The notes beneath the pieces were generated by a model. That model did no database searches, had not been told where the DNA came from, and saw only the letters and a list, made by a program, of their open reading frames with translations. From Deltaproteobacteria bacterium (GTDB lineage Bacteria; Myxococcota_C; UBA6777), in assembly GCA_006226375.1 (NCBI GenBank), contig SBHC01000087.1, forward strand, positions 1 through 64,000: DNA of 64,000 nt, in the 5' to 3' direction. This document shows, in pieces, positions 34,934 through 42,853 of the stretch; the first letter of the stretch is position 1, and each line of letters starts with the position of its first letter. The position numbers and the translations under genes were made by a program.

Positions 34934-35974
34934 ATGTCAGGCTCACTGGAAGACTACTTTGTTCGATTTGAGAAAATGCCCGAGTCTTCGTCGAAATGGA
35001 AACTGACCGAGCGTGATGTTCGCGCCATGCAAAAGGTGGACTGGTGCGTTACGGAGAAAATTCACGGCGCCCACTTTGTCTTTCTGACCGATGGCTCCGA
35101 TGTGTTGTGCTGCAAGCGGAAGGACGTCCTTGCTCCTCAAGACTCCTTTTTCAACTACCAGACTGTGAAAGATCGTCACGTTGAGTCTGTCCTGCGTTTG
35201 ATGGAGAAGATTCAGGACCTTTATCCTTCTGCCGTGGCTTTGCTTGTATACGGCGAGCTGTTTGGCGGTGAGTATCCTCATCCTGACGTTGCTGCCTGTT
35301 CAGGTGTCCAAGCTGTACAAACGGGAGTCTATTACTCTCCCTCGATTCAGTTTTGTGTCTTTGATTTGGCCATTGTAACGGAAGACGGTGAACGCAGTTA
35401 CCTTTCCTTCGATGAGTCGCTTTCTTTTCTGAAGGAGGCCAACATTACTGTCGCTGAGCCCCTGTTTGTTGGGTCGTATGAAGACGCGCTCTCCTTTGAT
35501 CCCGTCTTCCCTTCGACAATTCCAAAGGCTCTGGACCTTCCACCTCTTCCAAATGAAAATTGGGCTGAAGGTGTCGTGATCAAGCCGATGGATGCGCTCC
35601 TGGTGTCGGGAAAGGGAGGCCCTGTTCGTCCTATCTTGAAGAACAAGCACCCTCGGTTTGTGGAAGACGCTCGTTATCATCAGGCCCAACGATGGAGCAA
35701 GCCTCCTGTGTTGTCGCCTCTGGAAGAACTTCGTTACGAGGGGTTGGCACGCTGCACCCCAACACGTTGGGATAACGCCGTTTCCAAGCTGGGTCGTCCT
35801 TCTCGCCGAAATGGAAGAGCCTGGAACAGGGTGCTGGCTTTGTTTGTTGAGGATGTGTTGCAAGAGGTCGAAGAGGAATGTCCGACGTTGTGGGCGCGGC
35901 TTAACTCGCAAGAAAAGCAAAAGCTTCACAACGAGATGGAACGAACCGGGCGAAGCTTTGTTCCAGAAGGATAA
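34934..35974 (+). CDS. Rnl2-type RNA ligase
   Basis: The ATG at 34934 is preceded by AAGGAGGAA; earlier in-frame starts overlap the divergent YhhQ gene. The 346-residue protein shows the nucleotidyltransferase motifs of the Rnl2 branch in order: motif I E-K-I-H-G-A-H-F with adenylation Lys42, CKRKD (60-64), Y-G-E-L-F-G-G (106-112), motif IV E-G-V-V-I-K-P (212-218) and motif V L-K-N-K-H-P-R-F (235-242). A helical C-terminal domain of about 100 residues follows. Such ligases seal nicked RNA with ATP. No toxin, nuclease or phage neighbours explain it, and it seems to be a stand-alone gene. Confidence 0.88.
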   Translation: MSGSLEDYFVRFEKMPESSSKWKLTERDVRAMQKVDWCVTEKIHGAHFVFLTDGSDVLCCKRKDVLAPQDSFFNYQTVKDRHVESVLRLMEKIQDLYPSAVALLVYGELFGGEYPHPDVAACSGVQAVQTGVYYSPSIQFCVFDLAIVTEDGERSYLSFDESLSFLKEANITVAEPLFVGSYEDALSFDPVFPSTIPKALDLPPLPNENWAEGVVIKPMDALLVSGKGGPVRPILKNKHPRFVEDARYHQAQRWSKPPVLSPLEELRYEGLARCTPTRWDNAVSKLGRPSRRNGRAWNRVLALFVEDVLQEVEEECPTLWARLNSQEKQKLHNEMERTGRSFVPEG

Positions 35975-36114
35975 ACAGCCACCTGCTTTTCTCTCCTGGA
36001 CCGATTGTGTATCGTAACAACCAAGTTGTACGTTTTGACAAACCATTCTGAAGTTTGGGAGTCGAATGGTAAGAGTTACCCATTTGGTCTCCCGTCAAGG
36101 TGAAGGAGCGACCA

Positions 36115-36978
36115 ATGGCGAAGTATGGATATCTGGGTTTGGGGATTATGGGACGCGGCATGGCTCTCAATCTGGTGAACGCCGGCCATGATGTTGTGGT
36201 GTGGAACCGGTCTTCTGAAAAGTGCGACGAGCTTGTTGCTGCCGGTGCTACGAAAGGTTCTTCTCCTGCGGAAGTAGTCGCGTCCTGTGACATCACCTTT
36301 GCCTGTGTCTCCGATCCAGAAGCTTCCAAAGCCTTGGTCTTTGGTGAAAACGGTGTGCTTGAGGGGGTGGCTGGCGGAAAAGCCTACGTAGATATGTCCA
36401 CCATTGATCCTGGAACGGCCCAAACCATCGGCGCTGCCATTGTGGAAGCTGGTGGACGATACTTAGAAGCCCCCGTATCGGGGAGCAAAGGGCCGGCAGA
36501 GAATGGGACTCTCATTCTCCTGGCTGCTGGAGAGCGTGCGTTGTTTGACGAAGCCGAGCCAGCCTTTTCGGTCATGGGAAAGAAGTCGGTGTTCTTGGGA
36601 GAGGTGGGGCAGGGTGCCCGGATGAAGCTTGTGGTTAACATGATCATGGGTACCATGATGACCGCCTTTACCGAAGGAATGACTCTGGCTGAAAAGGCCA
36701 ACCTTTCGACCCAAGACCTCCTTGATGTGCTGGATGCTGGCGCGATGTCCAATCCGATGTTCCGCGGGAAAGGACCCCTGATGCAGAAAGAATCGTTTGC
36801 TACGGCGTTTCCGCTCAAACACGCGCAGAAGGATATGCGCCTGGCGCTTCTACTTGGTGATGAGTTGGCTCACGGAATGCCGACGGTCGCCGCTTCCAAC
36901 GAAGTGTTCAAGAAAGCCCGAAACAAAGGCCTGGGCGACAGTGACTTTTCCTCCGTCTACCTTGCAAGCAAAGATTAA
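36115..36978 (+). CDS. GLYR1-like glyoxylate/succinic semialdehyde reductase
   Basis: The ATG at 36115, with AAGGAG at 36103-36108, gives 287 residues, close to the plant GLYR1 length. The Rossmann motif GLGIMGRG (6-13), NLVNAGHDVVVWNRS, the substrate loop PVSGSKGPAENG and the catalytic Lys in GARMKLVVNMIMG are present. The NPMF-GKGP, FPLKHAQKDMRLAL and FKKARNKGLGD blocks follow plant cytosolic glyoxylate/succinic semialdehyde reductase very closely. It reduces glyoxylate or succinic semialdehyde with NADPH to glycolate or 4-hydroxybutyrate. The closest alternative call is generic 3-hydroxyisobutyrate dehydrogenase. Confidence 0.9.
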   Translation: MAKYGYLGLGIMGRGMALNLVNAGHDVVVWNRSSEKCDELVAAGATKGSSPAEVVASCDITFACVSDPEASKALVFGENGVLEGVAGGKAYVDMSTIDPGTAQTIGAAIVEAGGRYLEAPVSGSKGPAENGTLILLAAGERALFDEAEPAFSVMGKKSVFLGEVGQGARMKLVVNMIMGTMMTAFTEGMTLAEKANLSTQDLLDVLDAGAMSNPMFRGKGPLMQKESFATAFPLKHAQKDMRLALLLGDELAHGMPTVAASNEVFKKARNKGLGDSDFSSVYLASKD

Positions 36979-37027
36979 CATCGTATTCTTCTTCTAAGTC
37001 GTTAATGAAGAGAAGGATTTGTTGTTG

Positions 37028-38242
37028 ATGATGTCTTGGTTTGGTACGAAGCAGTGTTCCCAACGCTTGGTCTTTGTTTTGTTTGTTGTGTTGTCTCTGG
37101 GGCTCCTTGGTTGTGGTCCTGGTGACGCTGGAACGGAAAACAATGCTACCGAGCCAGCGGCCGTTGCAGACGGTGGTGGCTCCTCGTCGGTCAAAGAGAA
37201 CTTCGCCCAGGATGGCCTCGTTGGAGAAGTCCCAAGTGATTCTTCGGCTCAACATGATGGCGGAGTCGAGCCTGAGAAGGAGCCTGTCGTTCCCGAGTCG
37301 CCCAAGTCTCGTGCGCAACTCCCGATGCGTGGGATTACCTTGTCTGCCCCACGAGACGGGCGAATCTGGGCTACCTCTGGTGTTGAAACCACAACGCTCG
37401 AACTCCAGACTTTGGGAGTCAATTGGATCACCTACCATCCTTACGCCTGGATCCGAAACGATGGCACGTTGATCTTTGAAGAATCCATGCAGCAAGCCAT
37501 TGTCCAAAACCCCATTCGCGTGGGCAAAAAGCTGAATGTCAAAGTGATGCTGAAGCCCCACATCGGCTACTGGGGTTCCAAGTTTGGGTGGCGAGGTGAC
37601 ATCCAGTTTGGCGACGATGAAGAGGCCTGGGCGCGCTTCTTTGATCATTACAAGCGTTGGATCGTGATTCAGGCCAAGATCGCAGAGGCAGAGGGCGCTG
37701 AGCTTTTCTCCATTGGCACTGAGTACAAACTAACATTGCAGCGCAAAGAGTGGTTGGAGATCATCCAGGCCGTTCGTGCGGTCTACAAAGGCAAGGTTAC
37801 CTATGCAGCCAATTGGGATGTCTATGACAAGGTACCTTTTTGGGACAAGCTCGATTACATCGGAATTCAGGCATATTTCCCTCTTTCGGATGTGGTTCCT
37901 CCCAAAGAGAGCGATGTGGTGGAGGGTTGGAAAAAGCTGCTCCCTACGTTGCAGGCTTACTCCAAAAAACAAGGTCGCCCCATCATCTTTACGGAGATGG
38001 GCTACAATCTCTCGGCTTGGGCCGCACAGAAACCGTGGGACTACGAGCAGGGCGGCCCGATGGCTGATGAAACCAAGCTTCTCTGTATGAAAGTGGCTTT
38101 GGAGCAGTTGAAGGCTCCCACCTTCATTGAGGGTGTGTTTCTTTGGAAGTGGTATCCCGACGGCCGAACGCTCGACCGCGACTTCAACCTTCAATACCCA
38201 GCGATGAAAGACGTCCTGAAAAGTGTCTGGCTTACACCCTAG
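37028..38242 (+). CDS. GH113-like glycosidase lipoprotein
   Basis: ATG at 37028 after AGAAGGA. 404 residues: signal with L-L-G-C lipobox, a linker rich in Glu/Pro/Ser/Val (about 27-85), then a TIM barrel with MRGITLSAP, WITYHPYAW, VKVMLKPHIG, ELFSIGTEYK (probable acid/base Glu), DYIGIQAYFPL and IFTEMGYN (probable nucleophile Glu). These are the features of the GH113/GTA TIM-barrel group, which includes endo-beta-1,4-mannanases. It is probably a surface or periplasmic glycoside hydrolase; mannan specificity is only suggested by family. Confidence 0.8.
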   Translation: MMSWFGTKQCSQRLVFVLFVVLSLGLLGCGPGDAGTENNATEPAAVADGGGSSSVKENFAQDGLVGEVPSDSSAQHDGGVEPEKEPVVPESPKSRAQLPMRGITLSAPRDGRIWATSGVETTTLELQTLGVNWITYHPYAWIRNDGTLIFEESMQQAIVQNPIRVGKKLNVKVMLKPHIGYWGSKFGWRGDIQFGDDEEAWARFFDHYKRWIVIQAKIAEAEGAELFSIGTEYKLTLQRKEWLEIIQAVRAVYKGKVTYAANWDVYDKVPFWDKLDYIGIQAYFPLSDVVPPKESDVVEGWKKLLPTLQAYSKKQGRPIIFTEMGYNLSAWAAQKPWDYEQGGPMADETKLLCMKVALEQLKAPTFIEGVFLWKWYPDGRTLDRDFNLQYPAMKDVLKSVWLTP

Positions 38243-38303
38243 CGCTCCGTGATGTGGTATAGTTCATCCTTCCTTACCCATCCAACGAGTATTGAGGTGT
38301 ATC

Positions 38304-38693
38304 ATGGCGATGAATGCTAAGGTTCTGGCCGCTTTGGCCGGATTGTTTCATGTGTTGTTCTTTGCGATGGAGAGCTTCTTGTGGCGGACCCCTCGTGTGA
38401 TGAAGGTCTTCCAACAGACCTCTCAAAGTGTAGAACTCACCGCTGGTTTGGCTTACAACCAGGGCTTTTACAACTTGTTCCTGGCGCTTGGGGTCTTTGT
38501 CGGCTTGTTTTTGATGCGCTCTCCTGACAAAGAGAAAGAGGGCTTGGCGGTCGTGGTGTTTGCCCTACTGTCGATGTTTGGGGCCTCCATCATCTTGGTT
38601 GTTTCCACAGGAAAAGTCTTGGGTATGGCGATCCAAGGTGCTCCTCCCGTCTTGGCCCTTGTGCTGTTCTGGCTTTCCCGCTCCTCCAAGTAA
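38304..38693 (+). CDS. DUF1304-like small membrane protein
   Basis: The ATG at 38304 after TGAGGTG gives 129 residues with four membrane helices. The pattern FHVLFFAMESFLW, then AYNQGFYNLFLALG and a run of hydrophobic helices, matches the DUF1304 family. Its biochemical role is unknown. It lies in the same orientation 61 bases after the GH113-like lipoprotein gene. Confidence 0.8.
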   Translation: MAMNAKVLAALAGLFHVLFFAMESFLWRTPRVMKVFQQTSQSVELTAGLAYNQGFYNLFLALGVFVGLFLMRSPDKEKEGLAVVVFALLSMFGASIILVVSTGKVLGMAIQGAPPVLALVLFWLSRSSK

Positions 38694-38797
38694 ATCACGC
38701 CTTTCCTTCCCATCTTTTCTCACTCTTGGCTTCTTGAATCTCACACATCTCCAATGCTACGCTTCGGACAGGAATGTTTGTCGTGTGGAGGTGTTGC

Positions 38798-41700
38798 ATG
38801 TGGATTCGGGTATGTGTTCTAGGGTTCTTTCTTCTCGGTGTCTTGGGCGGTTGCAGTCAAGATTCTTCATCCTGCCAAACAAACGCGGATTGTTCGGACG
38901 GCCAACGTTGTGTCAAGCGAGTGTGCTCGACGGTTGCACTCCAAGAATCACCTCCAACGCAGGAGCCAGCCTCCGAGAGCCTCCCTGAAGAGCCATCTGG
39001 CGATGATGCAGGGACTACGGAAGGTGGAGTGGAGTCGCCTCCAGAGCCCGTCCTTGAACTTACCCCGGAAGAACAACCCCAAGAGCGAGCCACCTTATGC
39101 TCAGACGCTGAACCTTGTCCCACCAGTCAAGCTTGCAAAGAGGGCTTGTGTGTTGGGAAATGCGGTAGCTCTGCTGATTGCCCCGATGCGACCAACTATG
39201 TTTGCAACGGAGGGGCTTGCCAGCGAAAGTGCAACTTGCGTTTGGGGAAGGCGGTGAACCCAGTCTGCCCGACGGGGTCGTTCTGTGAAGGATACTGCCA
39301 GGGCAGCCCTCTGCCGCAGAAAGGTTCTCGAACGAAAGGCCAGACTTGCTCCAAAACAGAAGCTTCTTTGTCTTGTGATGGCTCCAAGGGATTCTTTTGT
39401 GCTGAGCCGCCCCAAGCTCCCAACCCCCTTTGTGTGAAGGCCTGTGACCCTCGTGATGGTGTTGGGAACAATGCGGCTTGTGAAACAGGGCAACTTTGTG
39501 AAGAAGACATCCACTCCTTTGAACAAGGTCGCTGTGTTAGTCCAGCCAACCAGAAGGACGGTGACCCTTGTGACGCCACCAATCTTAGATGTCAGGTTGG
39601 GTTGGTTTGCTACCGAGGGGTTTGTCGTCCAGGTTGTGCGTTGGACAAAGGACGTCAGAACAACCCAGATTGCCCCAAACCTTCGGAGTATTGGTGCAAC
39701 GAACTTACTGCAACATCAACCCAAGAGGGTGTTTGTTTGCAGAGCTGTGAACCGTACAAAGGTGTCAACGCCTGTCCTGTGGGCGCCTTTTGTTTTGGCG
39801 GTTACTGTTTGCCGGGTCGTAGTCGTCCGGAGGGGCAAGGTGTGGCTGGCACCGCTTGTGGTGGCTCTACAGGTGAAAGCTGTGATGGTGCGAAGGGATT
39901 CTTTTGTTCGCAAGGTGCAAGCAGTCCCATTTGTCGAAAAGCGTGTGACCCCAGGAAAGGTGTCGATAACAACGCGGAGTGTGGCAACAACGAACGCTGC
40001 CTGGAAGACAACGACTCCTTTCTGCAAGGCCGCTGCATTCCTCCTCCCTCCCGCAAACTTAACGAAACCTGTAACGAAGCCGAGCTTCGATGTATCGGTG
40101 ATTTGCAGTGCGTCCAAGGCATCTGTCACAAACCTTGCGACTACAAACTCGGTGACACGAACAATGCAGGATGTTCAGGCGTAGGCTCCAATGGAAATCT
40201 ATGTTGGGGAAGTGTGTGCAAAGCCAGCTGTGATATACGCAAAGGCATTGCTATCAACCCCGATTGTCCGGTGGGAGCGTTTTGTCAGAAGGTCTCTTCC
40301 AACAGCCAATCTTTCCTGGGGTATTGCTCATACAGTCCTCTTCAACAGTCGGGAACCAGGGTCCTCGATCAGCCTTGTTCACACACTCTCTCCACCTTGG
40401 CCTGTGACGGAGCCGCGAATCTCTTTTGTCATACGCCAGAGTTGAAATGTGTGAAGGCATGTGACCCACGCAAAGGGGAAACCAGCAATCCTTTGTGCGG
40501 GACCAACCAGTTGTGTGTGGAAGACATACAATCCTACTTGCAAGGTCGCTGTGTTGCCAACAACATCCGAAAAAAAGGGGAACCTTGTACGCTCGATTTC
40601 CCTTGCGCCAAGGGGCTGTTCTGTCGAGAAGGGAAGTGCGCGCAGCCCTGTGACATAGGAAAAGGGCTTTCCTCCAATCCTGCCTGCACCCGCAGCGAAT
40701 ATTGTGAAACCAACCACAACGTGACGGAAGTGATCGGCTTTTGCGACCCTCTTCCTGCGCTCAAGAAAGGTACATTTCAGCTGGGCGACTCTTGCTCCAA
40801 CTTTACGGCCAGGCTCTATTGTGACGGAACCAAGGGTCTTGTCTGTGATGCCTTCTCTTCGACCTGTGTCCAGGGATGTCACCCGAAAGATGGCATCTAC
40901 GACAACGCGACGTGCGGGAAAGACACCCAATGCTTGGAAGAGGTAACGTTCTCTCACGAAGGTGGCTACTGTGTGACATTGACCCAAATCTTTACAGGCT
41001 TTTGTGACAACAAACAGTTTCGCTGCAAGGCCGGTCTAGTTTGTGTCAACAGTGTCTGCCGTGGGAAGTGTGATCCATCCAAAGGGGTCGCCAACAACCC
41101 TGACTGCACCAAGTACGGAACCGGATTTTTGTGTGATGGCCAGTTCCAGGCGCAAGGTGTCTGCGTCTTGAAGTGTGATCCTTCCAAAGGGTCCCTTCGG
41201 AATAGCGTTTGCCCATCGGGTACGTATTGTGCGGAGAGTCTGGGCTCCCTCGCTCCGGGAGTTTGCAAAGACACCCCCGATTCGGGTGGGACGGCGACAG
41301 AAGGACAAGCTTGCCTGAACACCTTCAGCACCCCCGCCAACCAAAAGTGCGCCAAAGATCTGGCTTGTGTGGATGGAGCCTGCCGTCGAGTTTGTGACCC
41401 GAAAGACCCTCAGCCTTCTCGAACTTGCATCGGCAACACATCCTGTGTCGCCAACCGACTCATCTACAGCGGCGGGGCTTGTTTGTCACCAGCAACTCAA
41501 AAAGCAGGGACGCCTTGTTACCAGTCTTTGGCTCGTTGTGTTGCAGGACTTGAATGTCGAAACGCTTGTGTTAAACCCTGTGACATCCAAAAGGGCGCAA
41601 CGTCCAACCCCGACTGTGGAGCAGGGGAGGTTTGTGTGGTGGATGCTACCAACAAGGGTGGATGTTACAAACCTTGCGACCCATCGAAAGGTGCGCCTGT

Positions 41701-42523
41701 GAATCCAGCTTGTGGTGTCGGTAGCTATTGTGTGCCTGATACGACTGGATTGTCTGGGAGCTGCCAATTCAGTCCTCCTGCTTTGGAAGGAGGACGAGCG
41801 AAAGGTAACAACTGTTCGTATGTGTCGTTTGCGTATGCGTGCAATTCCAAGAGCAAGCTATTCTGTTCCCAAGGTTCATCCCAAAGCATCTGTTTAACTG
41901 CCTGTGACCCTCGGCAAGGTGCAACCAACAACCCCAACTGTGGGACCAACGAAGAGTGCTTGGTCGATACAGAGTCGTACTTGCAGGGGCGTTGCCAGCC
42001 GCAACCCACCCAACAAGCGGAGACTTGGTGCGACCGCCTGAACCAGATCTGTCTGTCGGCTTTTACCTGCTATCTCAACATGTGCCATGTGCCTTGTGAC
42101 CCATCGAAAGGTGAGACCAGCAATCCTGACTGTGCAACCTTTGCAACAGGGGCTCGTTGCATCTCTGTGGGTCCCTTTGGCGTGTGCCGGCGTCCTTGCG
42201 CTTTGTCGAAGGGCGCCTTTGCCAACGACGACTGCAGCGTGGGCACCTATTGTGTTCCTGTCTCTGGCAAACCCGCCGACCCAACGGGACTTTGCCAACC
42301 TCTTGCGCCTCCACCCAGCGGTACCAAACAATTGGATGAGCCTTGCCAGCGTAACTTTCCTGGATTGGGCTGTGACGGCTCCAAAGGATTGGTGTGCGCG
42401 TTTGGAGTTTGCCGCCCAGCCTGTGACCCCCGGTTGAAAGGAACCGATTGTCCCCGTGTTCCTGGAAAAACATCCGTATGCAACAGTATCCCGACAAGTT
42501 TCAAAGGTGGCTTTTGCCAATAA
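38798..42523 (+). CDS. Very large Cys-rich repeat lipoprotein
   Basis: The ATG at 38798 has GGAGG at 38787-38791 and begins a lipoprotein signal (L-G-G-C). The 1,241 residues contain a short Pro/Glu/Ser linker followed by about 19 copies of a Cys-rich motif of type K-x-C-D-P-x-K-G-x-x-x-N-P-x-C, embedded in larger units. Each unit alternates a C-x-x-x-x-x-C-x-x-x segment, a Gly-rich CDGxKGxxC segment and a SFLQGRC segment. The regular cysteine spacing predicts a string of small disulfide-bonded domains displayed outside the cell. No enzyme motif is visible. A strong terminator-like hairpin lies about 300 bases downstream. Confidence 0.85.
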   Translation: MWIRVCVLGFFLLGVLGGCSQDSSSCQTNADCSDGQRCVKRVCSTVALQESPPTQEPASESLPEEPSGDDAGTTEGGVESPPEPVLELTPEEQPQERATLCSDAEPCPTSQACKEGLCVGKCGSSADCPDATNYVCNGGACQRKCNLRLGKAVNPVCPTGSFCEGYCQGSPLPQKGSRTKGQTCSKTEASLSCDGSKGFFCAEPPQAPNPLCVKACDPRDGVGNNAACETGQLCEEDIHSFEQGRCVSPANQKDGDPCDATNLRCQVGLVCYRGVCRPGCALDKGRQNNPDCPKPSEYWCNELTATSTQEGVCLQSCEPYKGVNACPVGAFCFGGYCLPGRSRPEGQGVAGTACGGSTGESCDGAKGFFCSQGASSPICRKACDPRKGVDNNAECGNNERCLEDNDSFLQGRCIPPPSRKLNETCNEAELRCIGDLQCVQGICHKPCDYKLGDTNNAGCSGVGSNGNLCWGSVCKASCDIRKGIAINPDCPVGAFCQKVSSNSQSFLGYCSYSPLQQSGTRVLDQPCSHTLSTLACDGAANLFCHTPELKCVKACDPRKGETSNPLCGTNQLCVEDIQSYLQGRCVANNIRKKGEPCTLDFPCAKGLFCREGKCAQPCDIGKGLSSNPACTRSEYCETNHNVTEVIGFCDPLPALKKGTFQLGDSCSNFTARLYCDGTKGLVCDAFSSTCVQGCHPKDGIYDNATCGKDTQCLEEVTFSHEGGYCVTLTQIFTGFCDNKQFRCKAGLVCVNSVCRGKCDPSKGVANNPDCTKYGTGFLCDGQFQAQGVCVLKCDPSKGSLRNSVCPSGTYCAESLGSLAPGVCKDTPDSGGTATEGQACLNTFSTPANQKCAKDLACVDGACRRVCDPKDPQPSRTCIGNTSCVANRLIYSGGACLSPATQKAGTPCYQSLARCVAGLECRNACVKPCDIQKGATSNPDCGAGEVCVVDATNKGGCYKPCDPSKGAPVNPACGVGSYCVPDTTGLSGSCQFSPPALEGGRAKGNNCSYVSFAYACNSKSKLFCSQGSSQSICLTACDPRQGATNNPNCGTNEECLVDTESYLQGRCQPQPTQQAETWCDRLNQICLSAFTCYLNMCHVPCDPSKGETSNPDCATFATGARCISVGPFGVCRRPCALSKGAFANDDCSVGTYCVPVSGKPADPTGLCQPLAPPPSGTKQLDEPCQRNFPGLGCDGSKGLVCAFGVCRPACDPRLKGTDCPRVPGKTSVCNSIPTSFKGGFCQ

Positions 42524-42846
42524 CTATTCTTAACGCTAGCAACTCTCTGTTTGTGGCTCCTTGGATACAAATCCTTCGATGACCTGTCTCCTTCAGGGTA
42601 CAAGTCTTCTCTATCTTTCCCAATACAACGTGGATTAACTCTCTGACATTGTTCTCATGTTTGGGCTGTGAGGATGTATGGCGCGGTATATGCTGAAAGA
42701 GTGGTGCAAGATGCACGAAGCCAGAAGCTTTGTTCGGAGTGAGGTGCTTTGGAGTGATTTGTGCGACAGGAACGAAGTGGTATTGGAGAGGAAGTCTCCG
42801 CGGGTTGGCTGGGGGAGCCCGAGGGGGCCGGCGAGGGGGCCGGTCC
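42524..42846 (+). other. Spacer between convergent genes
   Basis: A 323-base gap between the stops of the Cys-rich lipoprotein and the amidohydrolase lipoprotein genes. It holds no supported gene. Its right end holds a GC-rich 12-base tandem repeat and a probable terminator that reads toward the right. Confidence 0.6.
42821..42844 (+). repeat. Two tandem copies of a 12-base GC-rich repeat
   Basis: Copy one is 42821-42832 and copy two 42833-42844, of the form GAGGGGGCCGGC with one final-base change. The repeat forms part of the terminator hairpin, so duplication may have built the stem. Confidence 0.7.
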
Positions 42847-42853
42847 CTATTTT
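42824..42853 (+). terminator. Probable Rho-independent terminator
   Basis: Bases 42824-42832 can pair with 42839-42847 in a nine-base stem (eight G-C, one G-U) around a six-base loop, followed by TATTTT. It would stop transcripts from the Cys-rich lipoprotein gene, though it lies about 300 bases beyond that stop and its tail runs into the convergent gene end. Confidence 0.6.
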
